Counted from the first letter of the stretch, positions 33,540 through 42,426 are shown. The stretch is DNA of 64,000 nt from Allorhizobium paknamense (GCF_030815125.1 NZ_JAUSWH010000007.1:174737-238736), one strand, 5' to 3'. A program made the numbers and translations. Notes: generated by a model not told the origin, from the sequence alone.

Positions 33540-33647
33540 TAGAGCGAGGCGGAAGGCGGATGTCAACGAATTTGTGCAGATTTTTATTGTGCCTTTTTCT
33601 TCGGCAGAAACGCAAAGAAAAAGGCTTTCCCAGAAAAAAGGAGCCCT

Positions 33648-33747
33648 TACAGCGCTGTGCGTTTTATCAAACGCACAGCGCCGTAAGTCTTTAAATCTGC
33701 TGCATAATTTTCACCTTAAATCGATTCCGATTTAAGGAATTATGCAG
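33648..33747. repeat. Family B palindromic repeat (B2)
   Basis: Two stacked hairpins. The first is GCGCTGTGCGTTT / AAACGCACAGCGC around TATC; the second is CTGCATAATTTTCACCTTAA ... TTAAGGAATTATGCAG. It lies between the binding-protein gene promoter and the Wza-like gene end, in the same orientation as B3. Confidence 0.85.
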
Positions 33748-33782
33748 GAGGCTCCCTTTTCCCATCCCGTGTTTTCAGGACA

Positions 33783-34970
33783 TCAATCGGTCAGCGTGCG
33801 GACGCCGGAGGCGGTGCCGACCGGGGTTGCGATCAACTGCATGAACTTCAGGAAGTCCACCGTCGGATGACGCGATGCGTAGATAATGTCGCGGTTCTTG
33901 ATCGGGAAGCTCTGGCCGACGATCAGGCTGTCCGGCGCATGCATGTTGAAGCGGTAGACGATGGGGTAGCGGCCATCCTTGTTGGCCATCATGCCCTTGG
34001 CCTGCAGGTCGTGGAAGCGCTGGGGTCCGAGCAGGTCCATGACGATTTCCGGCTCTTCGTAGCGGAATACGAAATAGCCTTCGGCATCCACCTTGTCGTC
34101 GGAACCGCCACCGGCCATGGCAATGGCTTCGAGCAGGTTAAGGTCGTTGGCGCCGAAATTCTGGCGGGCGTTCTTCGCCACTTCGCCGAGCACGGTGAAG
34201 GTGCGCGGGTCATGTGTCACGAAAATCTGGTCGCGCGGGTCGACATAGATGTTTTCACGCGGGTTTTCGATCAGCGATTTCAGCAGCACGGAGGCGGTCT
34301 TGTTGCCGCGCACCAGCGTGACATAGGTCTCGTAAGGCTCGCTGGAGGGTCCGCCCGCCCGGGCGATCACCTCGGTAATGCGGTCGCCAGCCAGACTGAG
34401 TTCCACGCTCGACGGCTTGCCGACCGCACCCGATACGGTGACGCTGCGCGAGGTGGTGCCCGCAGCCGTGACCAGCACATCCGGTTCCACAGCCTTGTTG
34501 ACGAGCTTTTCCAGAATGGCCTTGCGGGCCTCTTCCTGCGTGCGGCCAGCCAGCTTGATCGGACCCACATAGGGAATGGTGCCGGTGCCGTCCGGTTGGA
34601 CCACCACTTCGATGGTGGTCTGTTTGGATTCGGAGGTGGAGAACAGGCCATCGGAGCCCGCCTCGAAAATGCTGATCTTCAGCTGGTCGCCGACGCCGAT
34701 GACGACGCGGCTCGCTGCGCCGCCAATGCCGAAGCGCCGGCTGAGCAGGCTGCTGGAAAAGCTTGCCACCATGCGGGCCGTCTTCTGGTCGACATCGACC
34801 ACATCATAGACGGCCGCATTCGGCCTGTTCAGTTCCTGGCGGGATTTACCGGCCTGTTTTTCGATCTGGGAGGAAAGCGGCCCGGAAGCGGGAAGGGTGT
34901 CGCAGGCTGCAAGACCCGCAGTCAACATCACTGCGATGACCTTTTTCAACGGAAAACTCTCCACTCGCAT
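33783..34970 (-). CDS. Wza-like polysaccharide export lipoprotein
   Basis: About 395 residues. The signal peptide ends in a lipobox (LTAGLAAC), so it is a lipoprotein. A Poly_export domain (GVGDQLKISIFEAG, then VQPDGTGTIPYVGPIKLAGR) is followed by SLBB-like repeats (VTVSGAVGKPSSVELSLAG and FTVLGEVAKNARQNFGAND). Such proteins form the outer-membrane channel for exopolysaccharide or capsule. The start is uncertain: ATG 34970 has AGGAG only 3 nt upstream, GTG 34982 and GTG 34964 are alternatives. No synthesis genes are adjacent. Confidence 0.88.
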   Translation of the reverse strand: MRVESFPLKKVIAVMLTAGLAACDTLPASGPLSSQIEKQAGKSRQELNRPNAAVYDVVDVDQKTARMVASFSSSLLSRRFGIGGAASRVVIGVGDQLKISIFEAGSDGLFSTSESKQTTIEVVVQPDGTGTIPYVGPIKLAGRTQEEARKAILEKLVNKAVEPDVLVTAAGTTSRSVTVSGAVGKPSSVELSLAGDRITEVIARAGGPSSEPYETYVTLVRGNKTASVLLKSLIENPRENIYVDPRDQIFVTHDPRTFTVLGEVAKNARQNFGANDLNLLEAIAMAGGGSDDKVDAEGYFVFRYEEPEIVMDLLGPQRFHDLQAKGMMANKDGRYPIVYRFNMHAPDSLIVGQSFPIKNRDIIYASRHPTVDFLKFMQLIATPVGTASGVRTLTD

Positions 34971-35287
34971 CCACTCCTGCACGCATCCGACTCGCGATCG
35001 AAACTCGATCTCTCATGAGGGGCGTCATTCTAGTAGCCACCTTCCGCGGCTGTTTCAAGACACCCCCGGAGGCCGGAGGCTATTGAATCATTCTTAACGA
35101 ATTACCTTTGCCGAAGCTTTTCTCATGCTTTCTTCGCTGCATTGCGACAGAATCTGTCTGAAAACGGCACAGGCTCTGGGAAATGGGAGCTTTCAGCCTG
35201 TGGATAAAGATGCTTCTCCGCTTTCGGCGGAGGCGGCAGGCGGCGCAGGGCGCAGAATTTGAGGGGTTTTCCCTTGTGGATGCAGAA

Positions 35288-35314
35288 CATCCCGGCTCGG
35301 TAAACGCCGGGATG
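35288..35314 (-). terminator. Stem-loop after frcK
   Basis: CATCCCGGC / GCCGGGATG with a 9-nt loop, starting 4 nt beyond the frcK stop on the minus strand; it lacks a clear T run. The rest of the 347-nt gap to the Wza-like gene (34971-35317) shows no further structure or gene. Confidence 0.5.
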
Positions 35315-35317
35315 GAT

Positions 35318-35944
35318 TTACAGATCGACGATATCGACGGAGATATCGGCGGGACGGGAGCTTGCAATCACCCGGCGGCCATTCGGCAGGTCGTTGCCGT
35401 TCAGCTTCCAGTCGATCGCCGCCTCGTCCAGGCCGTAATGCACCCAGCGCTGGCGCAGGCGTTCTTCCAGAACCTCAAGCGGCGGGCCGACGAAGATTGT
35501 CAGGTCAAAACATCCGCCAAGCCGCGTCCAGGGGGCTTCATCGAGCAGCAGGTAATTGCCTTCCACCAGAATGAACCGTGTGTCGGGGGAAATGGCGCGC
35601 GCCGAGGCGATGGCGATTTCCCGCGAGCGATCGAAGACGGGGACGAGAACTTCCTCATCACCTTTGCGGACGGCGGAGACGATATCGAGAAAGCCGCGGA
35701 CATCGAAGGTTTCCGGCGCACCCTTGCGGGGCAGAAGGCCGCGTTCTTCCAGCAGGACATTGTCCATGTGGAAGCCGTCCATCGGCAGGATTTCCGAGGT
35801 TTCGCCCGCCTCGATCAGCGCCTGGCGCAGCGCGTCCGAAAGGGTGGATTTGCCCGCGCCGGGCGGACCGGCAATGCCGATCATGAAACGGCTGGCCCCC
35901 TGGGCCAGCCGCAAAACCTCGTCTTTCAATGTCTCGAGCTTCAT
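35318..35944 (-). CDS. frcK: FrcK-like kinase (uridine/phosphoribulokinase fold)
   Basis: 208-residue P-loop kinase with Walker A GPPGAGKSTLSDALR near residue 25 and the lid/acceptor segment FILVEGNYLLLDEAPW typical of the PanK/uridine kinase-like group. It is the last gene of the frc operon, overlapping frcA by 4 nt (ATGA). In Sinorhizobium meliloti frcK is the fourth gene of frcBCAK; its sugar-kinase role there is proposed rather than firmly shown. A stem-loop follows it. Confidence 0.85.
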   Translation of the reverse strand: MKLETLKDEVLRLAQGASRFMIGIAGPPGAGKSTLSDALRQALIEAGETSEILPMDGFHMDNVLLEERGLLPRKGAPETFDVRGFLDIVSAVRKGDEEVLVPVFDRSREIAIASARAISPDTRFILVEGNYLLLDEAPWTRLGGCFDLTIFVGPPLEVLEERLRQRWVHYGLDEAAIDWKLNGNDLPNGRRVIASSRPADISVDIVDL

Positions 35945-36723
35945 GCCGCGAGCACTTCCTTCGGCGGCTCCTTGGCACCGGTCATGAAGGCCACCGCGTC
36001 GGACATGGTATAGTCCTTCGGGTTGATCACGCAGAGCCGCTTGCCGAGCCGGTGCACGTGAATGCGGTCGGCCACTTCGAAGACATGCGGCATGTTGTGC
36101 GAGATCAGCACGATCGGCAGCCCACGCGCCCGGACGTCGAGGATCAGTTCCAGCACGCGACGGCTTTCCTTGACGCCAAGCGCTGCGGTCGGCTCGTCGA
36201 GAATGACCACCTTGGAGCCGAAGGCGGCGGCGCGCGCCACGGCCACTCCCTGGCGCTGGCCGCCCGAAAGCGTCTCCACCGCCTGGTTGATATTCTGGAT
36301 GGTCATCAGGCCGAGTTCGGAAAGCTTGTCGCGGGCAAACTTTTCCATGGCCGGACGATCCAGCTTGCGGAACACGCTGCCCATGACGCCCGGCTTGCGC
36401 AGTTCGCGGCCGAGGAACATGTTGTCGGCAATCGACAGCGCCGGAGACAGCGCCAGGTTCTGATAGACGGTCTCGATCCCGGCCTTGCGCGCCTCGATGG
36501 GCGAGCGGAACTGCACCGGCTTGCCTTCCAGGCGAATCTCGCCCTCGTCCGGGGTGATGGCTCCGGAAATCGCCTTGATCAGCGAGGACTTGCCGGCACC
36601 GTTATCGCCGATGACGGCCAGGATTTCGCCCGGGTAGAGGTCGAAATCGGCATTGTCGAGAGCGGTCACCTTGCCGTAGCGCTTGATGAGGCCGCGAGCG
36701 GAGAGAATGGGGTCGTTAGCCAT
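35941..36723 (-). CDS. frcA: Fructose/ribose-type ABC transporter ATP-binding protein
   Basis: 260 residues with a single nucleotide-binding domain, unlike the duplicated RbsA type; single-domain FrcA is the rhizobial form. Walker A GDNGAGKSSLIKA, signature LSGGQRQGVAVARAAAFG and Walker B VVILDEPTAALG are present. The ATG at 36723 overlaps the frcC stop as TAATG; the longer frame to 36801 lies inside frcC. Confidence 0.93.
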   Translation of the reverse strand: MANDPILSARGLIKRYGKVTALDNADFDLYPGEILAVIGDNGAGKSSLIKAISGAITPDEGEIRLEGKPVQFRSPIEARKAGIETVYQNLALSPALSIADNMFLGRELRKPGVMGSVFRKLDRPAMEKFARDKLSELGLMTIQNINQAVETLSGGQRQGVAVARAAAFGSKVVILDEPTAALGVKESRRVLELILDVRARGLPIVLISHNMPHVFEVADRIHVHRLGKRLCVINPKDYTMSDAVAFMTGAKEPPKEVLAA

Positions 36724-37805
36724 TAGCCTGCTACCTTTCTGATCCACTGGTCGATGGCGACGGCGGCAATGATGAGCACGCCGATCAAGAGATAGGTCCA
36801 TTGCGGGTCGGTGCCGACGAGGCGCAGGCCGAGCTGGAACACGCCGACGATCAGCGCGCCGAACAGCATGCCGAGAATGGAGCCGCGGCCACCGAAGAGC
36901 GACAGGCCGCCGATCACCACGGCGGTGATGGATTCGATATTGGCAAACTGCCCGGCGGTGGGCGAAACGGAGCCCAGACGACCGATCAGCGCCCAGCCGC
37001 CCAGCGCACAGATCAGGCCGGACAGCGTATAAACGGAGATGAGCATGCGCTTGACGTTGACGCCCGCCAGTTCCGCCGCATCCGGATCGTCGCCCACGGC
37101 ATAGAGATGGCGGCCCCAGGCGGTCTGGTTCAGCACGTACCAGAGCGCCAGAACCAGCAGCACCATGGCGATGACGCCATAGGTGAGAACGGCGCCGCCG
37201 AAGCGCAGGTTTTCACCGAAGAACTGCAGGATTGGTGCATTGGCCACAAGATCCTGCGAGCGGATCGTCTCGTTGGCGGAATAGAGGAAGTTCGAGGCAA
37301 GCACGATCTGCCACATGCCGAGCGTGACGATGAAGGGTGGCAGCTTGACGCGCGCCACCAGCCAGCCGTTGATGAAGCCGCAGGCCGCCCCCGCCACAAA
37401 GCCACAGAGAACGGCCAGCGGACCGGGAATGCCGTAATGCACGGCGAACTGGCCCATGATGACGGAGGAGAGCACCATGATGGCGCCGACCGACAGGTCG
37501 ATACCGGCGGTCAGGATGATCAGCGTCTGGGCGGCGCCGATGATGCCGGTGATGGCCACCTGTTGCAGGATCAGCGTCAGCGAGAAGGCGGAGAAGAATT
37601 TCGAGCCGAGAATGGCGCCGAACACCGCCACCGACAGAAGCAGCACGATCAACGGCACGGCAGCCGGGCTGCCATGCAGGAAGTGCTGGAATTTCTGCAG
37701 CGGTGTCTTGTCGTTGGTGTCGAACTGGGCAACTTGCGTCGAGCTGCCAGAAAGCACTTTTTCATATTCGAGATGCGGTTTGGTGGCGGCTTGTGGCTCG
37801 CTCAT
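36723..37805 (-). CDS. frcC: Fructose/ribose-type ABC transporter permease
   Basis: 360-residue RbsC/FrcC-type inner-membrane permease with 8-10 hydrophobic segments and the CUT2 motifs LTAGIDLSVGAIM and GRGSILGMLFGALIVGVFQLG. ATG at 37805 follows GGGAGGAAGATCG, so the frame extending to 37862 was rejected. It is separated from frcB by a strong stem-loop, which suggests lower expression than the binding protein. Confidence 0.93.
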   Translation of the reverse strand: MSEPQAATKPHLEYEKVLSGSSTQVAQFDTNDKTPLQKFQHFLHGSPAAVPLIVLLLSVAVFGAILGSKFFSAFSLTLILQQVAITGIIGAAQTLIILTAGIDLSVGAIMVLSSVIMGQFAVHYGIPGPLAVLCGFVAGAACGFINGWLVARVKLPPFIVTLGMWQIVLASNFLYSANETIRSQDLVANAPILQFFGENLRFGGAVLTYGVIAMVLLVLALWYVLNQTAWGRHLYAVGDDPDAAELAGVNVKRMLISVYTLSGLICALGGWALIGRLGSVSPTAGQFANIESITAVVIGGLSLFGGRGSILGMLFGALIVGVFQLGLRLVGTDPQWTYLLIGVLIIAAVAIDQWIRKVAG

Positions 37806-37940
37806 CGATCTTCCTCCCGTCTGCCTCTTGCGAGGATGTGAGGGCCGCACGGGCGCACGCATTTCTCCCGTTCGGCAATGAAATTTTAACTATTTTCAAA
37901 AGGGCGATTGCACGCTTCAGTTGCTTGCGCCTCTTGCGGG

Positions 37941-38000
37941 AAGGGCGGCCCTTGTGCCGGCCGGTGGGTTTGCCCACCGGACCCGTTCCAGGCCGCCCTT
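37941..38000. promoter_or_regulatory. Intercistronic stem-loop between frcB and frcC
   Basis: The outer arms AAGGGCGGCC (37941-37950) and GGCCGCCCTT (37991-38000) and the inner arms CCGGTGGG (37961-37968) and CCCACCGG (37973-37980, loop TTTG) pair perfectly. Structures after binding-protein genes commonly protect the upstream mRNA and attenuate the permease genes; no T run follows, so it is not a clear full terminator. Confidence 0.7.
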
Positions 38001-38026
38001 TGCCGTGTCAAAAAATTAGCGAGGCA

Positions 38027-39052
38027 TCAGCCCCAGCACTTGGCGGTGCCTTCCTTGGTGTCGATGGAAGGAACGCCCTTGGCCGGCTTGTCGGTCACCA
38101 GCGAAACGCCGGTGTCGAAGAAGTTCTTGCCTTCGGTCGGCTTCGGCTTGGTGCCGGTATCGGCGAACTTCTTGATGGCCTCGATGCCGAGAGCCGCCAT
38201 CATCAGCGGATACTGCTGCGAGGTTGCGCCGATAATGCCTTCCTTGACGTTCTTCACGCCCGGGCAACCGCCGTCAACGGAAACGATCAGCACGTCCTTC
38301 TGCTTGCCAACAGCCTTCAGCGCTTCATAGGCGCCAGCAGCAGCCGGTTCGTTGATGGTGTGAACGACGTTGATGTTCGGATCCTTCTGGAGAAGGTTTT
38401 CCATGGCGGTACGGCCGCCTTCTTCGTTGCCGTTCGTCACGTCATGGCCGACGATGCGCGGGTCGCTTTCATCGCCGATCTTGTTCGGATCCTTGGGGTC
38501 GATGCCGAAGCCGATCATGAAGCCCTGGTCGCGCATGACGTCGACGGACGGCTGGGCCGGCGTCAGGTCGAGGAAGGCAACCTTGGCGGTCTTGGCCTTG
38601 TCGCCGAGCGTTGCGGCGGCCCACTGGCCGATCAGCTTGCCTGCGAGCAGGTTGTCGGTGGCGAAGGTGGCGTCGGCAGCGTCGATCGGGTCGAGCGGCG
38701 TGTCGAGGGCGATCACCAGCAGGCCGGCGTCGCGGGCTTCCTTGACGGCGGGAACGATGCCCTTGGTGTCGGAAGCGGTGATCAGGATACCCTTTGCGCC
38801 GTCGGCGATGCAGGTTTCGATGGCGGCAACCTGGCTTTCGCTATCGCCGTCGATCTTGCCGGCATAGGATTTCAGCGTCACGCCGAGTTCCTTGGCCTTG
38901 GCGGTGGCACCTTCCTTCATCTTGACGAAGAAGGGATTGGTGTCGGTCTTGGTGATGAGGCAGGCGGAAACGTCCGCTGCGTGCGCACCGGAAGAAAAGG
39001 CAACGCCGAGGGCCAAGGCGCCGAGCGTGGCGCCGATCAAACTGGTCTTCAT
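38027..39052 (-). CDS. frcB: Fructose/ribose-type ABC transporter binding protein
   Basis: 341 residues with a signal peptide ([20 protein letters not shown], cleavage after AHA) and a type I periplasmic binding fold of the RbsB/FrcB group: [47 protein letters not shown] and [16 protein letters not shown]. It is the first gene of frcBCAK and is divergent from the ROK regulator. In S. meliloti this system imports fructose, mannose and ribose. The start at 39052 has GGGAGGA upstream; the longer frame is promoter DNA. Confidence 0.94.
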   Translation of the reverse strand: MKTSLIGATLGALALGVAFSSGAHAADVSACLITKTDTNPFFVKMKEGATAKAKELGVTLKSYAGKIDGDSESQVAAIETCIADGAKGILITASDTKGIVPAVKEARDAGLLVIALDTPLDPIDAADATFATDNLLAGKLIGQWAAATLGDKAKTAKVAFLDLTPAQPSVDVMRDQGFMIGFGIDPKDPNKIGDESDPRIVGHDVTNGNEEGGRTAMENLLQKDPNINVVHTINEPAAAGAYEALKAVGKQKDVLIVSVDGGCPGVKNVKEGIIGATSQQYPLMMAALGIEAIKKFADTGTKPKPTEGKNFFDTGVSLVTDKPAKGVPSIDTKEGTAKCWG

Positions 39053-39199
39053 TTGAATCCTCCCAAAGGATAATCGATAAACGGCGCCCGCTGAAGGCCC
39101 CGTCCGGTCAACAGAGGCCTGCATCTCCCGCCCGGCTCTCCCTGTTTCCGGGGTTAGAACAGCATCAAAGCGCGGCCCTGTCAATAAATAAATCGAGTT

Positions 39200-39212
39200 G
39201 AATTATTAATTC
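39200..39212. promoter_or_regulatory. Candidate FrcR operator between frcB and frcR
   Basis: GAATTA-T-TAATTC is a perfect 13-nt palindrome in an AT-rich patch within the 320-nt divergent gap (39053-39372). ROK repressors bind AT-rich dyads near their own gene. Nothing else was recognised in the gap. Confidence 0.45.
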
Positions 39213-39372
39213 GCTGTGGCATTCTGCACAGCATGCGACGGCGCGGGAGGATTGGCTGACGCCGAAGGATCGATCGTGTATCGCGATGCTGCCGGGTGGG
39301 GAACGGGGAGCGGGATAGGCGGTCGGTGCACCGGTTGATGAGCCGGAAAGAAGAAAGCCGGGAGGAATGGCA

Positions 39373-40602
39373 ATGACGGATCAGGCAAGCGCCGAGCAGG
39401 CGCAGCAGTCCCCGATCCTGGAGATCAGCGGCGGCGCCAACCAGATCGGCGTGCGCGCCTATAACGAGCGGCTGGTCATGTCGCTGGTGCGGCGGCATGG
39501 CGGCCTGTCGAAGGCTGAAATCGCGCGCCGCAGCGGCCTTTCGGCCCAGACGGTCACGGTGATCATGCGCGCGCTCGAAAAGGAAGGCCTGCTTATTCGC
39601 GGTGAGCCGATGCGCGGCCGTGTCGGCCAGCCGTCCGTGCCGATGCTGCTCAATCCCGACGGTGCCTTTTCCTTTGGCGTGAAGATCGGCCGGCGCAGCG
39701 CCAGCCTCGTGCTGATGGATTTCGTCGGCACCATTCGCCAGGAGGTGACCTGCACCTATCCCTATCCCATGCCGGACTCGCTTCTGGACTTCATCGTCGA
39801 TGGCATTGCTGGCATTGAGGCGCGGCTGAGCGTGGCGGAGCGGCGGCGGGTGGCGGGTGTTGGCATTGCCGCGCCTTTCGAATTGTGGAGCTGGGCGGAA
39901 GAAACCGGCGCGCCCGCCGAGGATATGGCCGCCTGGCGCAAGGCCGACCTGCATGCCGATGTCGCCGCGCGGGTGCCCTATCCGGTCTTTCTGGAAAACG
40001 ATGCAACGAGCGCCTGCGCCGCCGAACTGGTCTTCGGCGTTGGCCCGCAATATCCGGATTTCGTCTATTTCTTCATCGGCTCCTTCATCGGTGGCGGCAT
40101 CGTGCTGAATTCGGCGCTGTTTTCCGGGCGCACCGGCACGGCAGGCTCGCTCGGTCCGCTTCCGGTGCAGAACCGGCAGGGCAAGACGGTGCAGCTTCTG
40201 AAGATCGCCTCGATCTTCGTGCTGGAAAACCTGCTGCGCGACCATGGCTATGACAGCCAGCCGCTCTGGTATTCGCCGCGCAACTGGATCGACTACGGCG
40301 AGCCGCTGGAGATCTGGATCCAGGATTGCGCTGCGGCTCTTGCCCAGGCCATCGTCGCCTCGGCCTCCGTCATCGATTTTTCCGCCGCCGTCATCGATGG
40401 CGGCTTTCCCGAATGGGTGCGCAGCCGGCTGGTCGAGGCCACGCGGGCGGCGGTGCAATCCCTCGACCTGCAGGGCGTGCTGATGCCCGACATCGTCGAA
40501 GGCGTGGTGGGTCATCAGGCCCGCTCCATCGGCGGGGCCAGCCTGCCGCTGTTTTCCCGTTATCTTTTGGATCAGAATGTGTTGTTCAAGGAGCGTCAAT
40601 AA
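39373..40602 (+). CDS. frcR: ROK-family transcriptional regulator of the frc locus
   Basis: 409 residues. An N-terminal winged HTH (LSKAEIARRSGLSAQTVTVI) is followed by a sugar-kinase-fold ROK domain with the phosphate motif region ENDATSACAAELVFG. The CxCGxxGC zinc cluster of classical ROK proteins is not seen; the corresponding segment reads GSLGPLPVQNRQGKT. ATG 39373 was preferred to 39367 because GGAGGA is then 6 nt upstream. It is divergent from frcBCAK and coupled to a mutarotase gene, so it most likely represses frc until the sugar binds. Confidence 0.88.
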   Translation: MTDQASAEQAQQSPILEISGGANQIGVRAYNERLVMSLVRRHGGLSKAEIARRSGLSAQTVTVIMRALEKEGLLIRGEPMRGRVGQPSVPMLLNPDGAFSFGVKIGRRSASLVLMDFVGTIRQEVTCTYPYPMPDSLLDFIVDGIAGIEARLSVAERRRVAGVGIAAPFELWSWAEETGAPAEDMAAWRKADLHADVAARVPYPVFLENDATSACAAELVFGVGPQYPDFVYFFIGSFIGGGIVLNSALFSGRTGTAGSLGPLPVQNRQGKTVQLLKIASIFVLENLLRDHGYDSQPLWYSPRNWIDYGEPLEIWIQDCAAALAQAIVASASVIDFSAAVIDGGFPEWVRSRLVEATRAAVQSLDLQGVLMPDIVEGVVGHQARSIGGASLPLFSRYLLDQNVLFKERQ

Positions 40603-41030
40603 TGCTGAAAGGCATCAATCCCATTCTCAGCCCCGATCTTCTCGCCACCTTGCGGGCCATGGGCCACGGCGATGAGATCGCCATCGTGGATGGGAATTAT
40701 CCGGGTCTCGAACATGGCCGCCGGCTTGTGCGCCTGGATGGTCATGGCCTGATCCCGGTTCTCGATGCGATCCTGTCGGTCATGCCCATCGACGATTTCG
40801 TGCCGGAAGCGATTTTCCGCTCCACCGTTGGCAAGGATCGCGATGCGCTCGACCCCGTGCATGAAGAAATCATCGCCTGCTGCGCCCGCCATGAGCCAAA
40901 GCAGCCGGTGGTGCCGCTGCTCGGGCCGGATTTCTATCCGCGCGTCAAGGCCGCGCACACGGTCGTGCAGACCGGTGAGCCGCGTCTTTATGCCAATGTC
41001 ATTTTGAAGAAGGGGGTCATCTATCCGTGA
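40602..41030 (+). CDS. RbsD/FucU-family sugar mutarotase
   Basis: 142 residues matching FucU/RbsD: MLKGINPILSPDLLATLRAM at the N-terminus, GHGDEIAIVDGNYPG with the catalytic His/Asp, and the C-terminal LYANVILKKGVIYP. These enzymes speed anomer interconversion of imported free sugars. The ATG overlaps the frcR stop as TAATG, so regulator and mutarotase are one transcript. It presumably serves the sugar imported by FrcBCA. Confidence 0.92.
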   Translation: MLKGINPILSPDLLATLRAMGHGDEIAIVDGNYPGLEHGRRLVRLDGHGLIPVLDAILSVMPIDDFVPEAIFRSTVGKDRDALDPVHEEIIACCARHEPKQPVVPLLGPDFYPRVKAAHTVVQTGEPRLYANVILKKGVIYP

Positions 41031-41100
41031 CCCGCCGCACTCCGGGCCGCTGTTTGCGGACCGCAGCGGCCCGGATGCATTCATTCATCTCTCAATAGAC

Positions 41101-41137
41101 AAAGGCAGCGAATGCGAAAGACGCATTCGCTGCCTTT
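41101..41137 (+). terminator. Rho-independent terminator after the mutarotase gene
   Basis: A 16-bp perfect stem AAAGGCAGCGAATGCG / CGCATTCGCTGCCTTT with a 5-nt loop, ending in TTT. Its AAA/TTT arms could make it work in both directions. Confidence 0.85.
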
Positions 41138-41254
41138 AGAGCATTTCCAGGAAAAGTGTAGTCACGGTTTTCCGTCCGGAAATACGTAAAAACAAAAGCT
41201 TAGAGCATTGCCGCGAGAAAAGCGCAATCGCGGTTTTCCGTCCGGACATGTTTT
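41137..41254. repeat. Family A repeat, tandem pair (A4)
   Basis: Two family A cores in direct tandem: the first with GGTTTTCCGTCCGGAAATAC then GTAAAAACAAAAGC, the second with GGTTTTCCGTCCGGACATGT. The element ends at the stop codon of the DUF1328 gene (41253-41255), whose TAA lies at its edge. Confidence 0.8.
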
Positions 41255-41417
41255 AGACGCGGCGGAAGAGCCTGCTGACCAGCGAGATCAGGAAGAGAAC
41301 GATAAAGACGAAGAAGAGGATCTTCGCGATACCTGCCGATGCACCGGCAATACCACCGAAGCCGAGGGCTGCGGCAACAAGGGCGACGACGAGAAAGAGC
41401 AGCGAATAGTAAAGCAT
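41253..41417 (-). CDS. DUF1328 (YtjA-type) small membrane protein 1
   Basis: 54 residues, below usual ORF cut-offs. It reads [20 protein letters not shown] at the start, then [20 protein letters not shown] and ends SRLFRRV: two membrane helices flanking a [10 protein letters not shown] turn, the DUF1328/UPF0391 pattern. GGAGGTC lies just before the ATG. An exact EcfG promoter match lies 66 nt upstream, so it is probably a general-stress protein. Function unknown. A paralogue is at 43889-44053. Confidence 0.9.
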   Translation of the reverse strand: MLYYSLLFLVVALVAAALGFGGIAGASAGIAKILFFVFIVLFLISLVSRLFRRV

Positions 41418-41482
41418 GGACGACCTCCTGTCATATCCGTGGGAAACACTGTCCTATCCAGACAATGATGTTCGGACTGGAA

Positions 41483-41507
41483 AACGGGCCACCGTGCATT
41501 AAGTTCC
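41483..41507 (-). promoter_or_regulatory. EcfG-type promoter for DUF1328 gene 1
   Basis: On the minus strand GGAAC (41507-41503), 16 nt, CGTT (41486-41483), exactly the alphaproteobacterial general-stress consensus. It lies 66 nt upstream of the ATG at 41417. Confidence 0.8.
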
Positions 41508-41584
41508 ACTAAATCATGACGAGCAAAGAGAAGCGCCCGCTTGCGACGAAATTCTGCATTGTTCGAAATAGTTCATAACAGGCA

Positions 41585-41609
41585 GGAACCTTCGTCCCGA
41601 TTGCCCGTT
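41585..41609 (+). promoter_or_regulatory. EcfG-type promoter for nepR-ecfG
   Basis: GGAAC (41585-41589), 16 nt, CGTT (41606-41609), 35 nt before the nepR ATG. It indicates that the stress sigma factor transcribes its own operon, as in other Rhizobiales. Confidence 0.85.
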
Positions 41610-41644
41610 AACGGAGCGACTTGAAATCAAGGCTCAGAAACAGC

Positions 41645-41863
41645 ATGAATAACAATTATCACAACATGAAGGATGCGGGCGATGAAGCGCCGGGCCATGC
41701 GCAGTCCGGGACGCATCACACAATAAGCGCAAAGCTCAAGCATTTTTACAATACGGTTCAGGAAGAAGGCATACCGGACCGCTTCGTGGAACTGCTGGAG
41801 CGGCTGGAAGCTGCGGAAAAGCAGGCTGGCACAGGAAGCGCGATCAAGGACAAGGCCCGATGA
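41645..41863 (+). CDS. nepR: NepR anti-sigma factor
   Basis: About 72 residues from ATG 41645 (a TTG at 41621 with GGAG 4 nt upstream is an alternative start). The NepR core is clear: ISAKLKHFYNTVQEEGIPDR, then FVELLERLEAAE. NepR binds and silences EcfG and is itself removed by the response regulator PhyR under stress. Its stop overlaps the ecfG start by 4 nt (ATGA). No full phyR gene is present here, only a degenerate receiver protein downstream. Confidence 0.9.
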   Translation: MNNNYHNMKDAGDEAPGHAQSGTHHTISAKLKHFYNTVQEEGIPDRFVELLERLEAAEKQAGTGSAIKDKAR

Positions 41864-42426
41864 GTGTAGACAAGCAAGGCGAAGACCGGGGCTTCAAGCG
41901 CGAGATGCTGGCAGCATTGCCAAATCTTCGCGCTTTTGCCGTTTCCCTGACCGGCCGTCATCATCTGGCCGACGATCTGGTGCAGGACACGATTATGAAG
42001 GCCTGGGCCAAGCAGGATCATTTCGAGCCGGGCACGAATATGAAGGCGTGGCTGTTCACCATCCTGCGCAACGAATTCTATTCGCAGATGCGCAAGCGCG
42101 GTCGTGAAGTCTCCGATCCCGATGGCATTTTTACCTCCCAGCTTGCCGTCCATCCGCAGCAATATGGCTCGCTGGACTTGCAGGATTTCCGCAAGGCGCT
42201 GGAGCAGCTTCCTTCCGATCAGCGCGAGGCGATCATTCTGGTGGGCGCTTCGGGCTTTGCCTATGAGGAAGCCGCTGAAATCTGCGGCTGCGCCGTCGGC
42301 ACCATCAAGAGCCGCATCAACCGCGCCCGCAACAAGCTTCAGGAAATTCTGGGCGTGAGCGGCGAGGGCGATTTCGGCCCCGATGCCAATGATGCAGCGG
42401 TGACGAAACGCGCTTTCGCGGTCTAA
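41860..42426 (+). CDS. ecfG: General stress ECF sigma factor EcfG
   Basis: 188 residues, ECF15 type. Region 2 contains PNLRAFAVSLTGRHHLADDL followed by VQDTIMKAW; region 4 contains LEQLPSDQREAIILVGASGF, then YEEAAEICGCAVGTIKSRINRARN. It directs RNA polymerase to GGAAC-N16/17-CGTT promoters in stationary phase, heat, osmotic and oxidative stress. Coupled to nepR. Five exact promoter matches lie within this window. A hairpin-bearing family D repeat follows immediately. Confidence 0.95.
   Translation: MSVDKQGEDRGFKREMLAALPNLRAFAVSLTGRHHLADDLVQDTIMKAWAKQDHFEPGTNMKAWLFTILRNEFYSQMRKRGREVSDPDGIFTSQLAVHPQQYGSLDLQDFRKALEQLPSDQREAIILVGASGFAYEEAAEICGCAVGTIKSRINRARNKLQEILGVSGEGDFGPDANDAAVTKRAFAV

Noticed and set aside
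33428..33694. 88-codon open frame before repeat B2
   Set aside because: Runs from promoter DNA into a repeat; composition shows no protein signal.
35080..35367. 95-codon minus-strand frame overlapping the frcK end
   Set aside because: No ribosome site, overlaps the frcK 3' end and its stem-loop; no family match.
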